DNA of 64,000 bases from Streptomyces katrae (GTDB taxonomy: Bacteria; Actinomycetota; Actinomycetes; Streptomycetales; Streptomycetaceae). Of the stretch, positions 40,261 to 48,978 are shown one piece after another. A model generated the notes under the pieces. That model was not told the DNA's origin, ran no database searches, and saw nothing but the letters and a program-made list of their open reading frames with translations. The DNA lies in NCBI RefSeq assembly GCF_002028425.1, contig NZ_CP020044.1:138795-202794 (forward strand), given 5' to 3'. The number at the start of each line of letters is the position of its first letter. The stretch's first letter is position 1. A program made the translations under genes and the position numbers.

Positions 40261-40947
40261 ATGACGGCGGAGCAGGAGCAGACCGAACAGCAGCAGACCG
40301 CGGCGAAGGCCGACACGAAGGCCGAGAAGAAGGGCAAGGGCAAGGACCCGAAGGCGGATCTGATCCGGACCGCGTTCATGGAGGTCGGCGTCCCCCTCGG
40401 CCTCTACTACGGCCTGCGCGGAGCCGGCCTGGGCCAGTGGCTGTCCCTGTTCATCAGCGGCGCCCTGCCCCTGGCCCAGCTCGTCTACAAGATGGCCACC
40501 GAACGCCGCGTCTCGGCCGTCACCCTCTTCACCCTGAGCATCATGGCCGCCGGCACCGCCATCACACTCCTCACCGGTGACGCCCGCCTCCTCCTCGCCC
40601 GCGAGAGCTATCTCACCGGCCTGCTCGGCCTGTGGATGATCGCCACCCTCTTCGCCAAGCGGCCCTTCATGTTCACCACCATGACCAAGATGCTGCCCGA
40701 AGAGACCGCCCGGACCTGGCACGCCAACTGGAACAACCACGCACGCTTCCGCAACGTCATGCGCTGGATGTCCCTCGCCTGGGGCGCCGCCTTCCTCATC
40801 GACTCCGCCGCCCGCATCCTCATGGCCTACACCCTCCCCGTCGACCTCGTCCCCGTCCTCTCCGTCATCCTCCTCATCGGCATGCTCATGACCGTTGTCA
40901 AGATCAGCAAGACCTACGGACGCCGCATGATGGCCGAACTCACCTGA
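40261..40947 (+). CDS. VC0807-like membrane protein, copy 1
   Basis: A 228-residue integral membrane protein with five or six hydrophobic segments, resembling the VC0807 family of unknown function. A charged, Glu/Gln/Lys-rich N-terminal tail (residues 1-37) precedes the first segment (MEVGVPLGLYYGLRGAGLG). ATG 40261 is used here; GTG 40258 has better spacing from GGGAG and is equally possible. The whole gene lies inside the inverted repeat, and its twin at 45266-45952 differs by a single residue (Asp versus Asn in the tail, KADTKAEKK). A tight hairpin terminator follows. Its role is unknown; perfect conservation of the reading frame in both copies suggests that it is expressed. Confidence 0.85.
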   Translation: MTAEQEQTEQQQTAAKADTKAEKKGKGKDPKADLIRTAFMEVGVPLGLYYGLRGAGLGQWLSLFISGALPLAQLVYKMATERRVSAVTLFTLSIMAAGTAITLLTGDARLLLARESYLTGLLGLWMIATLFAKRPFMFTTMTKMLPEETARTWHANWNNHARFRNVMRWMSLAWGAAFLIDSAARILMAYTLPVDLVPVLSVILLIGMLMTVVKISKTYGRRMMAELT

Positions 40948-40963
40948 CACACCACACACACAA

Positions 40964-41002
40964 CGAAGTGGGCCGCCCCCCTCGCGGGGACGGCCCACTT
41001 CG
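40964..41002 (+). terminator. Terminator of membrane protein copy 1
   Basis: Hairpin with a near-perfect stem beginning CGAAGTGGGCCG, 16 bp after the stop codon. It forms the inner end of the inverted repeat; the second copy is at 45211-45249. As a near-palindrome, it may act in both directions. Confidence 0.88.
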
Positions 41003-41776
41003 GCGTATCCGTACCCGTCCCCCCGGGACGACTTGACATTGTTCGGACCCTTTGAGGACCGGTACTCCTTCAGACCCTCCCCGCTCCCGGACAGGGTCTG
41101 AAGCCCTTGGGCCCCGAAACACCCCCCGGACACCACTCCCGGCCCGTCGAGACCACGGCGCACCGTTCGGTCCCTCGGTCCCTGCCCCTTTCAGTCCCTC
41201 TACGTTTCCGCAGGTCAGAGCAGTTTCAGTACCCAGAACAGGGACTGAAGGGACTCAATTTCCACTGTTCTAGCCTTTACGTGCGTGCGTGTATGCGCGG
41301 GCGTAAGAAGCTACATGTGCATTATTCGCGTCATAACTGGGAAGTTGAGTCCCTTCAGTCCCTCTGAATCGAGCCCCAGCCCGCTGACCTGCAGGTTCGT
41401 CAGTGACTGAAGCGACAGGGACCGAACTGTGCCCGACGGCGGTTCCGCCCCTGTCCCGAGGGGAGTCGGGGTCCCGGGCAGAGGGGCCCCAGGCTCCGCC
41501 CCCTCCCCTCAGTCCCTGCCTCCCGGCGGCAACCGCCCGGAGGGACCGAACCCGACCCCCTCACGGGGACCGCCCTCCACCCGGGGACCCAAGGGACTCA
41601 AGGGACTGAGAAAACGAAACGGTCAAGCGTCCTGCGCCACTCCGGCGTGTCGCTGCGTTAGGGTCAGGCATTGTGAAACTTTGGTCCCTTCAGTCCCTGA
41701 ACAGGGGTTCAGGGGGCCGGTATCCCACCATCCCGGGACAACCGAACCATCAGCTCTGACAGCCGAGGGAAGACAC
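41003..41776. other. Candidate replication origin: iteron-like repeats and AT-rich island
   Basis: This 774-bp stretch has no convincing gene. It contains repeated forms of GGTCCCTTCAGTCCCTGAA in both orientations: clear copies at 41241-41255, 41348-41363, 41591-41610 and 41683-41700, and weaker ones at 41064-41078, 41093-41110, 41169-41199 and 41401-41423. One more copy lies beyond the cassette at 45019-45037. Between 41258 and 41345 the DNA is markedly AT-richer than anything nearby. Iterons plus an AT-rich island directly upstream of a primase-helicase operon are the expected parts of a plasmid origin. Confidence 0.65.
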
Positions 41777-42868
41777 GTGCCAGCCCGCAGCGCATCGCCG
41801 TCACCAGCGGCAGCCGAGGCAGGCCGGGAACTCGAGGTCGCCCTCTGGCTGGCGTCCCGGGGACTGCCCGTGCATCCCCTCGCCCCGGGGTCCAAGACCC
41901 CGGCGGCCAACTGCATACGCTGCAGGGAGGAACCCCACGCCCCGTCGGGCTGCCCCTGCCCGGCGAACGGGCTGTGGTGCCACGGCTTCCACGCCGCCAC
42001 CACCGACACCGGCCTCATCAGGGACTGGTGGCGCAGGCAGCCCCGCTTCGGCGTCGGGGTCTCGTGCGGCCCCGCCGGCCTCGTCGTCCTCGACGTCGAC
42101 ACCCACCCAGCCCCGCTGCCCGACCGCCGGCGGCTCCTGCCGGGCATCGACATCGATGACCGCGTCGACCTCACCGGCCTGAGCACCGGCTACGACACCC
42201 TCGCGCTCCTCGCCGCACACCGGGGGCGGCCCGACCCCGCCCTGGACGAGACCACCCTGCGCGTCCGCACACCCACCGGAGGCCTGCACATCTGGTACCG
42301 CGCCCCCCTGGGGAGCCCGCCCATCCGCTCCTCCAGCGGGACCGGCACCCGTACCGCCCTCGCCTGGCAGGTCGACGTACGCGCCACCGGCGGGTACATC
42401 GTCGCGCCCGGCACCCGGACGGCCGACGGCGCCTACGAGGCCCTGCCCGGGGCCCGTACCCCCGCACCGCTGCCGCTGTGGCTGCACGCCGAACTCGCCC
42501 GTACCGGCCACCACCCCACGACCCCCGCGCCCACCCCGGTACCCGCTCCCGTGTCCCGGGTCCGGCGGGCCTCGCCGCCCGGCCGGGCCGGCGCCGCCCA
42601 CCGCATCCTCGGGCCCCTCCTGGACGAGGTCCGGGGCTGCGCCGGCGCGCCGTCGGGGACGGCCTTCACCGACAAGCTCAACCGCGCGGCCTTCACCGCC
42701 GGCGGCCTCGCCGCCGCGGGCCACATCACCCTGCCCGAGTGCGCCACCCTCCTCACCGAGGCCGCGCACACGGCACGCCCCGCCCAACCGCGCCGCAACC
42801 AACTCGTCATCGACTCCGCGCTCCGCGCCGGCAGCCACCGCCCCATCCATCCCGAGGGACGCTCATGA
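41777..42868 (+). CDS. Bifunctional DNA primase/polymerase (prim-pol)
   Basis: A 363-residue archaeo-eukaryotic-type primase-polymerase of the prim-pol family found in plasmids and phages. The N-terminal domain shows the conserved start (ALWLASRGLPVHPLAPGSKTP), a Cys-rich stretch (CIRCREEPH, CPCP), the catalytic acidic motif in GLVVLDVDTH, and the downstream GGLHIWYRAP and GGYIVAPGTR motifs. The C-terminal third is a linker and a helical tail. GTG 41777 is preferred because GAGGGA lies six bases upstream; the frame stays open back to 41429 but that part covers the iteron region and is not protein-like. Its stop overlaps the next start (ATGA). It should prime replication of the plasmid together with the helicase. 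Confidence 0.9.
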   Translation: MPARSASPSPAAAEAGRELEVALWLASRGLPVHPLAPGSKTPAANCIRCREEPHAPSGCPCPANGLWCHGFHAATTDTGLIRDWWRRQPRFGVGVSCGPAGLVVLDVDTHPAPLPDRRRLLPGIDIDDRVDLTGLSTGYDTLALLAAHRGRPDPALDETTLRVRTPTGGLHIWYRAPLGSPPIRSSSGTGTRTALAWQVDVRATGGYIVAPGTRTADGAYEALPGARTPAPLPLWLHAELARTGHHPTTPAPTPVPAPVSRVRRASPPGRAGAAHRILGPLLDEVRGCAGAPSGTAFTDKLNRAAFTAGGLAAAGHITLPECATLLTEAAHTARPAQPRRNQLVIDSALRAGSHRPIHPEGRS

Positions 42869-44412
42869 GCAGCGAAGGAAGCACCGGCTTCGACGCGCAC
42901 GCCGCCGCGGAGCAGCTCGCGGTCTTCGCCGCCGAGCCCCGCGCGACCGCCAAGCTGCCCGCCCAGCAGGTCTCCACTCCCCCGGCGGGCAGCAGGCCCG
43001 ACGACTTCGTCCAGTCCGGCCTGCTGGTCAACCTGACCGACCGCGGCAACGCCAAGCTCTTCGCCCACCTGCACAACCACCGCTTCCGCCATGTCGAGGG
43101 CCTCGGCTGGTACGTGTGGGACGAGTACCGGTGGAAGCGCACAGGAGGCGAGAAGGCGGCGATCTGGGCGGCCGGCGACATGGCCGAGGAGATGCCGCTC
43201 CACGACCCCAGGGGCCACTTCACCGACCGTGAACTCGTCCAGCACCGCAAGCGGGCCATGTCGACCTCCGGGGTCAAGGCCATGCTCGCGCAGGCCAAGG
43301 CCTCACCCGAACTGGCCCTGGACCCCGACACCCTCGACGGCGACAAGTACGCCCTGTGCACCCCCGCCGGCGTCGTCGACCTGCGCACGGGCGAGCTCCA
43401 CAAGCCGGACCCGCTCAGGGACCTCCACTCCCGTGCGACCTACCTCGCGCCCGAGGCCAGCCCCACGCCCCGCTTCGCCCGGTTCCTGACGGAGACCTTC
43501 GGCGACGACGACAAGGGCAAGGAGATGATCAACTTCGTTCATCTCCTGCTCGGCTACTCCATCACCGGCGACGTCGGCGGCCAGGTCCTGCCCTTCCTCT
43601 ACGGCATCGGCGCCAACGGCAAGTCCGCCCTCATGGACATCGTCATCAAGATCCTGGGCGACTACGCCGACGTGGCGCCGCCCGGCTTCCTGATGGAGCG
43701 GGGCAAGTTCAACGAGCACTCCACCGAGCTGACCGAGCTCCACGGCCGCCGCCTGTTCGTCTGCAGCGAGCTCAAACCGCACGACAAGTTCGACGAGGCC
43801 CGCGTCAAGCTCCTCACCGGAGGGGACCGCCTCAAGGCGCGCCGCATGCGGCAGGACTACTTCAGCTTCGAACCCACCCACAAGCTGTGGCTGCTCGGCA
43901 ACCACCGCCCCGAGGTCGGGACCGGCGGCCACGCCTTCTGGCGCCGCATCCGCCTGATCCCGTTCGACAAGGTGGTCCCGGACCACCGCAAGATCGACAA
44001 CCTTGCGGAGGAGCTCGTCAGCCACGAGGGGGCCGGCATCCTCCACTGGATGATCCAGGGCGCCATGTCCTACCTCCGGACCAAACCGTCCCTCGGCGGC
44101 CCCGCCGTCGTGCGCACCGCGACCCAGGCCTACGCCACCACCGAGGACCACATCGGACGCTTCCTCGCCGAGTGCTGCACCACCGGGGACGGCTCCGAGG
44201 AGCCCCGCGACCTGAAGGTCGAACAAGGCGCGCTCTACCGCACCTATAGCAACTGGTGCCAAGATGACGAGGGGCTACGGCCCGCGACCACCCGCGCCTT
44301 CGCAACACGCATCCGTGCCGAGGTCGGCATTTCCTCACCCAGCGAGATGCTCCGTTCCAACGGCGCCAAGTTCTATCCCGGTCTTGCCCTGCTCGCCGAC
44401 GAATCCGGATGA
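42865..44412 (+). CDS. Plasmid/phage primase-helicase (P4/D5-like, SF3 helicase)
   Basis: A 515-residue D5/P4-family protein. The N-terminal half contains a D5_N-like region (AMSTSGVKAMLAQAKASPEL, YALCTPAGVVDLRTGEL). The C-terminal half is a superfamily 3 helicase with Walker A GIGANGKSA (about 247-256), a second acidic motif around LFVCSELKPHDKFDE, and the GGHAFWRRIRLIPF motif (about 352-366). It overlaps the prim-pol gene by four bases, so the two are coupled. A prim-pol with an SF3 helicase and nearby iterons is a self-contained replication initiation module. Confidence 0.92.
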   Translation: MSSEGSTGFDAHAAAEQLAVFAAEPRATAKLPAQQVSTPPAGSRPDDFVQSGLLVNLTDRGNAKLFAHLHNHRFRHVEGLGWYVWDEYRWKRTGGEKAAIWAAGDMAEEMPLHDPRGHFTDRELVQHRKRAMSTSGVKAMLAQAKASPELALDPDTLDGDKYALCTPAGVVDLRTGELHKPDPLRDLHSRATYLAPEASPTPRFARFLTETFGDDDKGKEMINFVHLLLGYSITGDVGGQVLPFLYGIGANGKSALMDIVIKILGDYADVAPPGFLMERGKFNEHSTELTELHGRRLFVCSELKPHDKFDEARVKLLTGGDRLKARRMRQDYFSFEPTHKLWLLGNHRPEVGTGGHAFWRRIRLIPFDKVVPDHRKIDNLAEELVSHEGAGILHWMIQGAMSYLRTKPSLGGPAVVRTATQAYATTEDHIGRFLAECCTTGDGSEEPRDLKVEQGALYRTYSNWCQDDEGLRPATTRAFATRIRAEVGISSPSEMLRSNGAKFYPGLALLADESG

Positions 44413-44623
44413 GAGCACGGTGCGATCGGACCGTTCCGGGTGTCAACCCGCTCGGTCCTACTGTCTGGTACACCACTTTGCCGCCTACCATGCGTCTACA
44501 GCGAACGAGTCAGTCACGGGCCGTTACCCGGCGTACCGCCCATGCGCGTGTGTGTCGCCCGGTAGCGTGGGCAGTCAGTTCGAAGAGCACGGCGTGCACC
44601 CAACCCGAGGAGGGGCGAAAGCC

Positions 44624-45007
44624 ATGAGCTCGCTACTGCAGGCAAGCGACCTCACCCACGAGGACAGGGTGGTGTGGCTGGAGGATCCCGCCGGACTCGA
44701 CTACGTACGCCAGGCCCTCGACAAGACCCCGCGCAGGCGCGGCAAGCCCCGCTACTACCGGGACGGCCGCATGGTGGGGTTCGCCGAGCTCTGCGACACC
44801 TCGGAGGCCGACCCCGACAGCGGCCTGCAGAAGCGCCGCGTGTTCTACCTGCTGCCGCACGACCGCGACGCGGAACCCGACGGCCTCTACCGTGCCGGCG
44901 CCCCCGGCGAGGCCGTGGACCCCCGCACGATCGAGCCGCGGCGCGTGGGCATGAAGACCGAGCGCTCGCAGCGGGGATCCGCCTCCGCCGCGCGTACCGT
45001 CGCCTGA
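44624..45007 (+). CDS. Small hypothetical protein of the replication cassette
   Basis: A 127-residue soluble protein that I do not recognise. It starts at ATG 44624 after a very strong GAGGAGGGG ribosome-binding site and is rich in charged residues (RRRGKPRYYRDGRMVGFAEL). It lies 211 bp after the helicase gene and 11 bp before the last iteron-like repeat (45019), inside the segment framed by the inverted repeats. A part in replication control or copy number is possible from position only. Confidence 0.7.
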   Translation: MSSLLQASDLTHEDRVVWLEDPAGLDYVRQALDKTPRRRGKPRYYRDGRMVGFAELCDTSEADPDSGLQKRRVFYLLPHDRDAEPDGLYRAGAPGEAVDPRTIEPRRVGMKTERSQRGSASAARTVA

Positions 45008-45018
45008 TTCCGGAATTC

Positions 45019-45037
45019 GGTCCCTCCAGTCCCTGAA
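45019..45037 (+). repeat. Iteron-like repeat at the right end of the cassette
   Basis: One copy of GGTCCCTCCAGTCCCTGAA, differing at one base from the copy at 41683. It shows that the repeat family flanks the replication genes on both sides. The rest of the gap (45038-45210) holds no gene that I can support. Confidence 0.7.
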
Positions 45038-45210
45038 TACCAATGGCTGGTACGAAGCGATCATTCTCGTCCGCGATCTTCGGATACACCGACAGGGCTG
45101 CCGGGAATCCAAGGCCAAAGATCACGAAATCGCGTGGTCGCCTACCGAAAGGCCGGTGGAAAGGTCATATCGTTACCTGCCGCAACCATCAGGGATTTCC
45201 GTCCGGACGT

Positions 45211-45249
45211 CGAAGTGGGCCGTCCCCGCGAGGGGGGCGGCCCACTTCG
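45211..45249 (-). terminator. Terminator of membrane protein copy 2
   Basis: Same hairpin as 40964-41002, reversed. It is 16 bp after the stop codon of the membrane protein gene. Confidence 0.85.
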
Positions 45250-45265
45250 TTGTGTGTGTGGTGTG

Positions 45266-45952
45266 TCAGGTGAGTTCGGCCATCATGCGGCGTCCGTAGG
45301 TCTTGCTGATCTTGACGACGGTCATGAGCATGCCGATGAGGAGGATGACGGAGAGGACGGGGACGAGGTCGACGGGGAGGGTGTAGGCCATGAGGATGCG
45401 GGCGGCGGAGTCGATGAGGAAGGCGGCGCCCCAGGCGAGGGACATCCAGCGCATGACGTTGCGGAAGCGTGCGTGGTTGTTCCAGTTGGCGTGCCAGGTC
45501 CGGGCGGTCTCTTCGGGCAGCATCTTGGTCATGGTGGTGAACATGAAGGGCCGCTTGGCGAAGAGGGTGGCGATCATCCACAGGCCGAGCAGGCCGGTGA
45601 GATAGCTCTCGCGGGCGAGGAGGAGGCGGGCGTCACCGGTGAGGAGTGTGATGGCGGTGCCGGCGGCCATGATGCTCAGGGTGAAGAGGGTGACGGCCGA
45701 GACGCGGCGTTCGGTGGCCATCTTGTAGACGAGCTGGGCCAGGGGCAGGGCGCCGCTGATGAACAGGGACAGCCACTGGCCCAGGCCGGCTCCGCGCAGG
45801 CCGTAGTAGAGGCCGAGGGGGACGCCGACCTCCATGAACGCGGTCCGGATCAGATCCGCCTTCGGGTCCTTGCCCTTGCCCTTCTTCTCGGCCTTCGTGT
45901 TGGCCTTCGCCGCGGTCTGCTGCTGTTCGGTCTGCTCCTGCTCCGCCGTCAT
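45266..45952 (-). CDS. VC0807-like membrane protein, copy 2
   Basis: Reverse-strand duplicate of the 228-residue membrane protein at 40261-40947. It is identical except for Asn in place of Asp in the charged N-terminal tail (KANTKAEKK). The start is ATG 45952, or GTG 45955 with better spacing. Two intact copies on one replicon could double dosage, or the second may be a passive result of the inverted duplication. Confidence 0.85.
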   Translation of the reverse strand: MTAEQEQTEQQQTAAKANTKAEKKGKGKDPKADLIRTAFMEVGVPLGLYYGLRGAGLGQWLSLFISGALPLAQLVYKMATERRVSAVTLFTLSIMAAGTAITLLTGDARLLLARESYLTGLLGLWMIATLFAKRPFMFTTMTKMLPEETARTWHANWNNHARFRNVMRWMSLAWGAAFLIDSAARILMAYTLPVDLVPVLSVILLIGMLMTVVKISKTYGRRMMAELT

Positions 45953-46104
45953 CACCGTCTGACTCCCTTGCCCGTGGCCTGGTCCCTGTCCGGACCGTGT
46001 GGCCCGCCTTCTGAACACGAAACTACGGGCCGGACCCAGGGCGCCGGAATGGAGCTGTGAGCACACCTGCAGTGCAGAAAACTCCACCCCCTGGCGATCG
46101 CCCC

Positions 46105-46758
46105 TCAGTTCTGCGGGGCGTTCAGATACGCAAGCACCGCCAGGACCCTCCGGTTGTCGCTGTTGTCCTGCGTCAGCTCCAGCTTGGTGAAGATGCTCGC
46201 CGAATGCTTGCTGACGGCGCTGTCGCTCAGGTGCAGCTCCTGCGCGATCCCCGCGTTGGACCTCCCCTCCGCCATCAGCTCCAGCACCTGGAGCTCACGC
46301 TCGGTCAACGAACTCAACGGCCCGCTGTGCTCGCCCCGCGCCACCAGCTTGGAGATCACCTCGGGGTCCATCGCCGTCCCGCCGCCCGCCACGCGGCGCA
46401 GCGCGTCGACGAACTCCTCGTCGCTGAAGACGCGGTCCTTGAGCAGGTACCCGATCCCGCCCCGCCCGTCGGCCAGCAGTTCGCGCGCGTACAGCTGCTC
46501 CACGTGCTGCGACAGCACCAGCACGGGCAGCCCCGGAATCTCCCGGCGGGCCGCCAGCGCCGCCTGCAGCCCCTCGTCGGTGAACGTGGGCGGCAGCCGC
46601 ACGTCGACCACGGCGATGTCCGGCCGGTGCCGCGTCAACGCCCGCGACAGCTCCGGTCCGTTGTCGACGGCCGCGACGACCTCGAACTCGTACGACTCCA
46701 GCAGCCGCACCATTCCCTCCCTCAGGAGGAACTGGTCCTCGGCGAGGACAACACGCAT
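46105..46758 (-). CDS. NarL/FixJ-family response regulator
   Basis: A 217-residue response regulator. The receiver domain has the acidic pocket (AED at 6-8), the phospho-acceptor Asp in IAVVDVRLPP (about residue 52) and the conserved Lys in GYLLKDRV. The C-terminal LuxR-type HTH contains LTERELQVLELMAEGRSNAG and SDSAVSKHSASIFTKLEL. The start ATG 46758 lies inside the 3' end of the kinase gene (37-bp overlap), so the pair is translationally coupled. Its targets are unknown. It is the only response regulator in the window and could in principle also serve the orphan kinase at 38788. Confidence 0.93.
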   Translation of the reverse strand: MRVVLAEDQFLLREGMVRLLESYEFEVVAAVDNGPELSRALTRHRPDIAVVDVRLPPTFTDEGLQAALAARREIPGLPVLVLSQHVEQLYARELLADGRGGIGYLLKDRVFSDEEFVDALRRVAGGGTAMDPEVISKLVARGEHSGPLSSLTERELQVLELMAEGRSNAGIAQELHLSDSAVSKHSASIFTKLELTQDNSDNRRVLAVLAYLNAPQN

Positions 46759-48755
46759 GGCAGCTCCATGGTCACAAGTGTCGGGCCGCCCACCGGGCTG
46801 CTCACGAACAGATCTCCGTCGAATGTACCCAGCCGGCGGCGCACGCCCGCGAGGCCCGTGCCCTTGGCCGTATCGGCCCCGCCCCGGCCGTCGTCGCCCA
46901 CCGTCATCCGCAGCACCCCGTCGGAGTGCCGCAGGTCGATGCGCACCCGGGAGGCCCCGGAATGCTTGGCGGCGTTCGCGAGCACCTCGCACACCGCGAA
47001 GTACGCGCACGCCTCCACCGGAGCCTCGAGGCGGCCGGGAACGTCCACCGTCACCTCGACGTCCAGCGGGTAGTCCAGCGCCACCGCGCGGACCGCGTCG
47101 CCCACGCCCCGCTCCGCGAGGACCGGCGGGTGGATGCCCCGCACCAGGTCCCGCAGCTGGGCCAGGGCCGTCGACGACTGCCGGCGGGCCTCGGCCACCA
47201 GCTCGCGCAGCTCCGGAGCCTCCTCCCCCAGCCGCCGCTCCACCACCCGCAGTGTCATCCCGATCGCCACCAGCGTCACCTGGGCCCCGTCGTGCAGGTC
47301 CCGTTCGATGCGGCGGAGTTCGGCGGCCTGCACCCCGGTGGCGTCCGCCCGGGTCTCCGTCAGCCGCTCCACGCGCCGGGCCAGCTGCGCGTGCCGGGTC
47401 GGCCGCAGCAGCAGCAGCGCGAAGCGGGCGTGTGCCCGCAGCGCGTACGGTGCCACCCACGACACCGCCGCCACCAGCACCGCGCCCACCGCGACCGCCG
47501 CCCACGGGACGCCCGCGAGGGCTCCGCCCACCGGCAGCCGGCGCAGCGCCGCGTCCCAGAAGCTGTACGGGCCCGTCCCGTCCGCCACCAGGTCCAGCAC
47601 CCCGGGCACGACGAGCCCGAAGACCGAGAACCCCACGACGACCAGCGGCACCGCCAGCAGCACGGCGGCCACGAACGGATTGACCGCCGACCACAGCAGG
47701 TCCCGCCACACCGCCGGATCACCCGAGGTGTGGCGCATCAGCTGCAACTGCCGCACCAGGTAGGGGGTGCGGTACAGCCGCCGCCCGTACTGGTAGTAGC
47801 CGTCCGCCCCGCGTCGCACCGGCTCCGGAGCGGGCAGATAGGGCGCCTGGATCTCCACACCCAGCCAGTCGCCGGCGAGCCGCCGGCTCAGCACGACGAA
47901 GCGGCGGGCGAACCCCACGGCCTTCGGGAAGAGCAGCACCAGCCCGGTGCACACCCCGACCACCAGCGCCACCACCTGGACGACGGCCAGCACCGCGCCG
48001 GCTGCCGACAGCAGCGAAAGGAAGGCCCCGGCGCCCAGCATCCGCAGACGCCGGCCCAGCGCACCCCCGTCGGACACCACCGCCGGCGCGACCCGGCGGG
48101 CCAGCAGCAGCCGCGTCCAACACCCGTGCACCCACAGCACCAGCGGCCCGACCGTCAGCCCCGTCGCGAGCGACACCAGCCCGACCCCGGCCACCACCAC
48201 CGCACCGGCCCACGCCGTCCCCGGCAGGCCGACACCGCCGGCCGCCCGGCACAGGGCCGCGACCACCGCGTACAGACCACCGGCCACCAACGCCCCGGGC
48301 AGCGAAGCCAACGGAACCCCGACGAACGGGTCGAACAGCAGGAAGGCCAGGTCCCGTCTCGTCGCCGGATCCCGCCGCACCTGCCGCACCCGCCTGCGGC
48401 GCACCGCCGAGCCGTACGAGGCGTACAGCTGCCTGCCGTCGCGGTACAGCCCGCTGTCACGCTGCCGGGGTTCCGGCGGCTCGGGCAGGTAGGGATCGTC
48501 GACGGGCACCTCCGACCACCGCCCGGCCAGCTCGCGCCGCAACCGGGGCAGACGCCGGAACAGGTCCAGCGCACCCACCGCGCCGACACCCACCGCGACC
48601 GCGGCCGGCAGCAGGGCCAGCAGCCCCAGCAGACCCAAGGCCGCGAGCGCCGCGCCGCGCAGCGGCACCATCACGTGCGCCCGCAGGGTTGTCAGGACGC
48701 CGACCGCTCCGGTCGGCGCCTCACGTCGTAGTTCCCGGGAGTTCGGAGCGAGCAC
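46722..48755 (-). CDS. Sensor histidine kinase with large membrane domain
   Basis: A 677-residue sensor kinase. The first about 450 residues hold several hydrophobic segments in what looks like two similar halves: PYLPEPPEPRQRDSGLYRDG and PYLPAPEPVRRGADGYYQYG each precede a membrane block. The kinase part has the His in RRIERDLHDGAQVTLVAIGM, an N box NAAKHS and a G box KGTGLAGVRRRLG. GTG 48755 is the longest start; ATG 48671 is an alternative. It forms an operon with the response regulator. The repeated extracytoplasmic/membrane block suggests internal duplication of the sensor. The signal is unknown. Confidence 0.9.
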   Translation of the reverse strand: MLAPNSRELRREAPTGAVGVLTTLRAHVMVPLRGAALAALGLLGLLALLPAAVAVGVGAVGALDLFRRLPRLRRELAGRWSEVPVDDPYLPEPPEPRQRDSGLYRDGRQLYASYGSAVRRRRVRQVRRDPATRRDLAFLLFDPFVGVPLASLPGALVAGGLYAVVAALCRAAGGVGLPGTAWAGAVVVAGVGLVSLATGLTVGPLVLWVHGCWTRLLLARRVAPAVVSDGGALGRRLRMLGAGAFLSLLSAAGAVLAVVQVVALVVGVCTGLVLLFPKAVGFARRFVVLSRRLAGDWLGVEIQAPYLPAPEPVRRGADGYYQYGRRLYRTPYLVRQLQLMRHTSGDPAVWRDLLWSAVNPFVAAVLLAVPLVVVGFSVFGLVVPGVLDLVADGTGPYSFWDAALRRLPVGGALAGVPWAAVAVGAVLVAAVSWVAPYALRAHARFALLLLRPTRHAQLARRVERLTETRADATGVQAAELRRIERDLHDGAQVTLVAIGMTLRVVERRLGEEAPELRELVAEARRQSSTALAQLRDLVRGIHPPVLAERGVGDAVRAVALDYPLDVEVTVDVPGRLEAPVEACAYFAVCEVLANAAKHSGASRVRIDLRHSDGVLRMTVGDDGRGGADTAKGTGLAGVRRRLGTFDGDLFVSSPVGGPTLVTMELPCVLSSPRTSSS

Positions 48756-48926
48756 CGGCCCAGTTTCCCACGGCCCGTTCGAGCGCCGATCGTGCCGATC
48801 TCGTGCGGGGTGCAGTTTTCACCACCCCACCTGTACTCCGAACTCCATCCCCGGCGGCGCCCGCGATCCGTACCGTTGTCACCACAGGGCGCCCGGTCGA
48901 CTCCCCCGCCGACCGGCCGCCCGAAC

Positions 48927-48969
48927 CCGAGGCCCTCTCGTGCCTTCCCCCGTCGCGGGAGGGCCTCGG
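48927..48969 (-). terminator. Terminator after the DUF1707 gene
   Basis: Perfect 11-bp stem CCGAGGCCCTC/GAGGGCCTCGG with a 21-nt loop, 10 bp after the stop of the minus-strand gene that ends at 48979. Confidence 0.78.
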
Positions 48970-48978
48970 TGAGCACTC

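Larger units (their letters stand above)
40122..41002 (+). repeat. 881-bp inverted repeat, left copy
   Basis: Left arm of a long inverted repeat whose other copy is 45211-46091. I compared the copies by eye: both span 881 bp and I found only two differences, one changing an Asp codon to Asn and one silent C/T. Each arm carries a complete membrane protein gene and its terminator. The pair frames the 4.2-kb replication cassette, which could therefore invert by homologous recombination. Confidence 0.92.
45211..46091 (-). repeat. 881-bp inverted repeat, right copy
   Basis: Inverted partner of 40122-41002, identical apart from two bases that I could find. The outer end at 46091 lies 13 bp from the stop of the response regulator gene, so the repeat is inserted tightly between functional genes on both sides. 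Confidence 0.92.

Noticed and set aside
41429..41776. N-terminal extension of the prim-pol gene
   Set aside because: The stretch is Pro/Gly-rich, covers iteron-like repeats and lacks a ribosome-binding site; GTG 41777 has a good one and begins the conserved domain.
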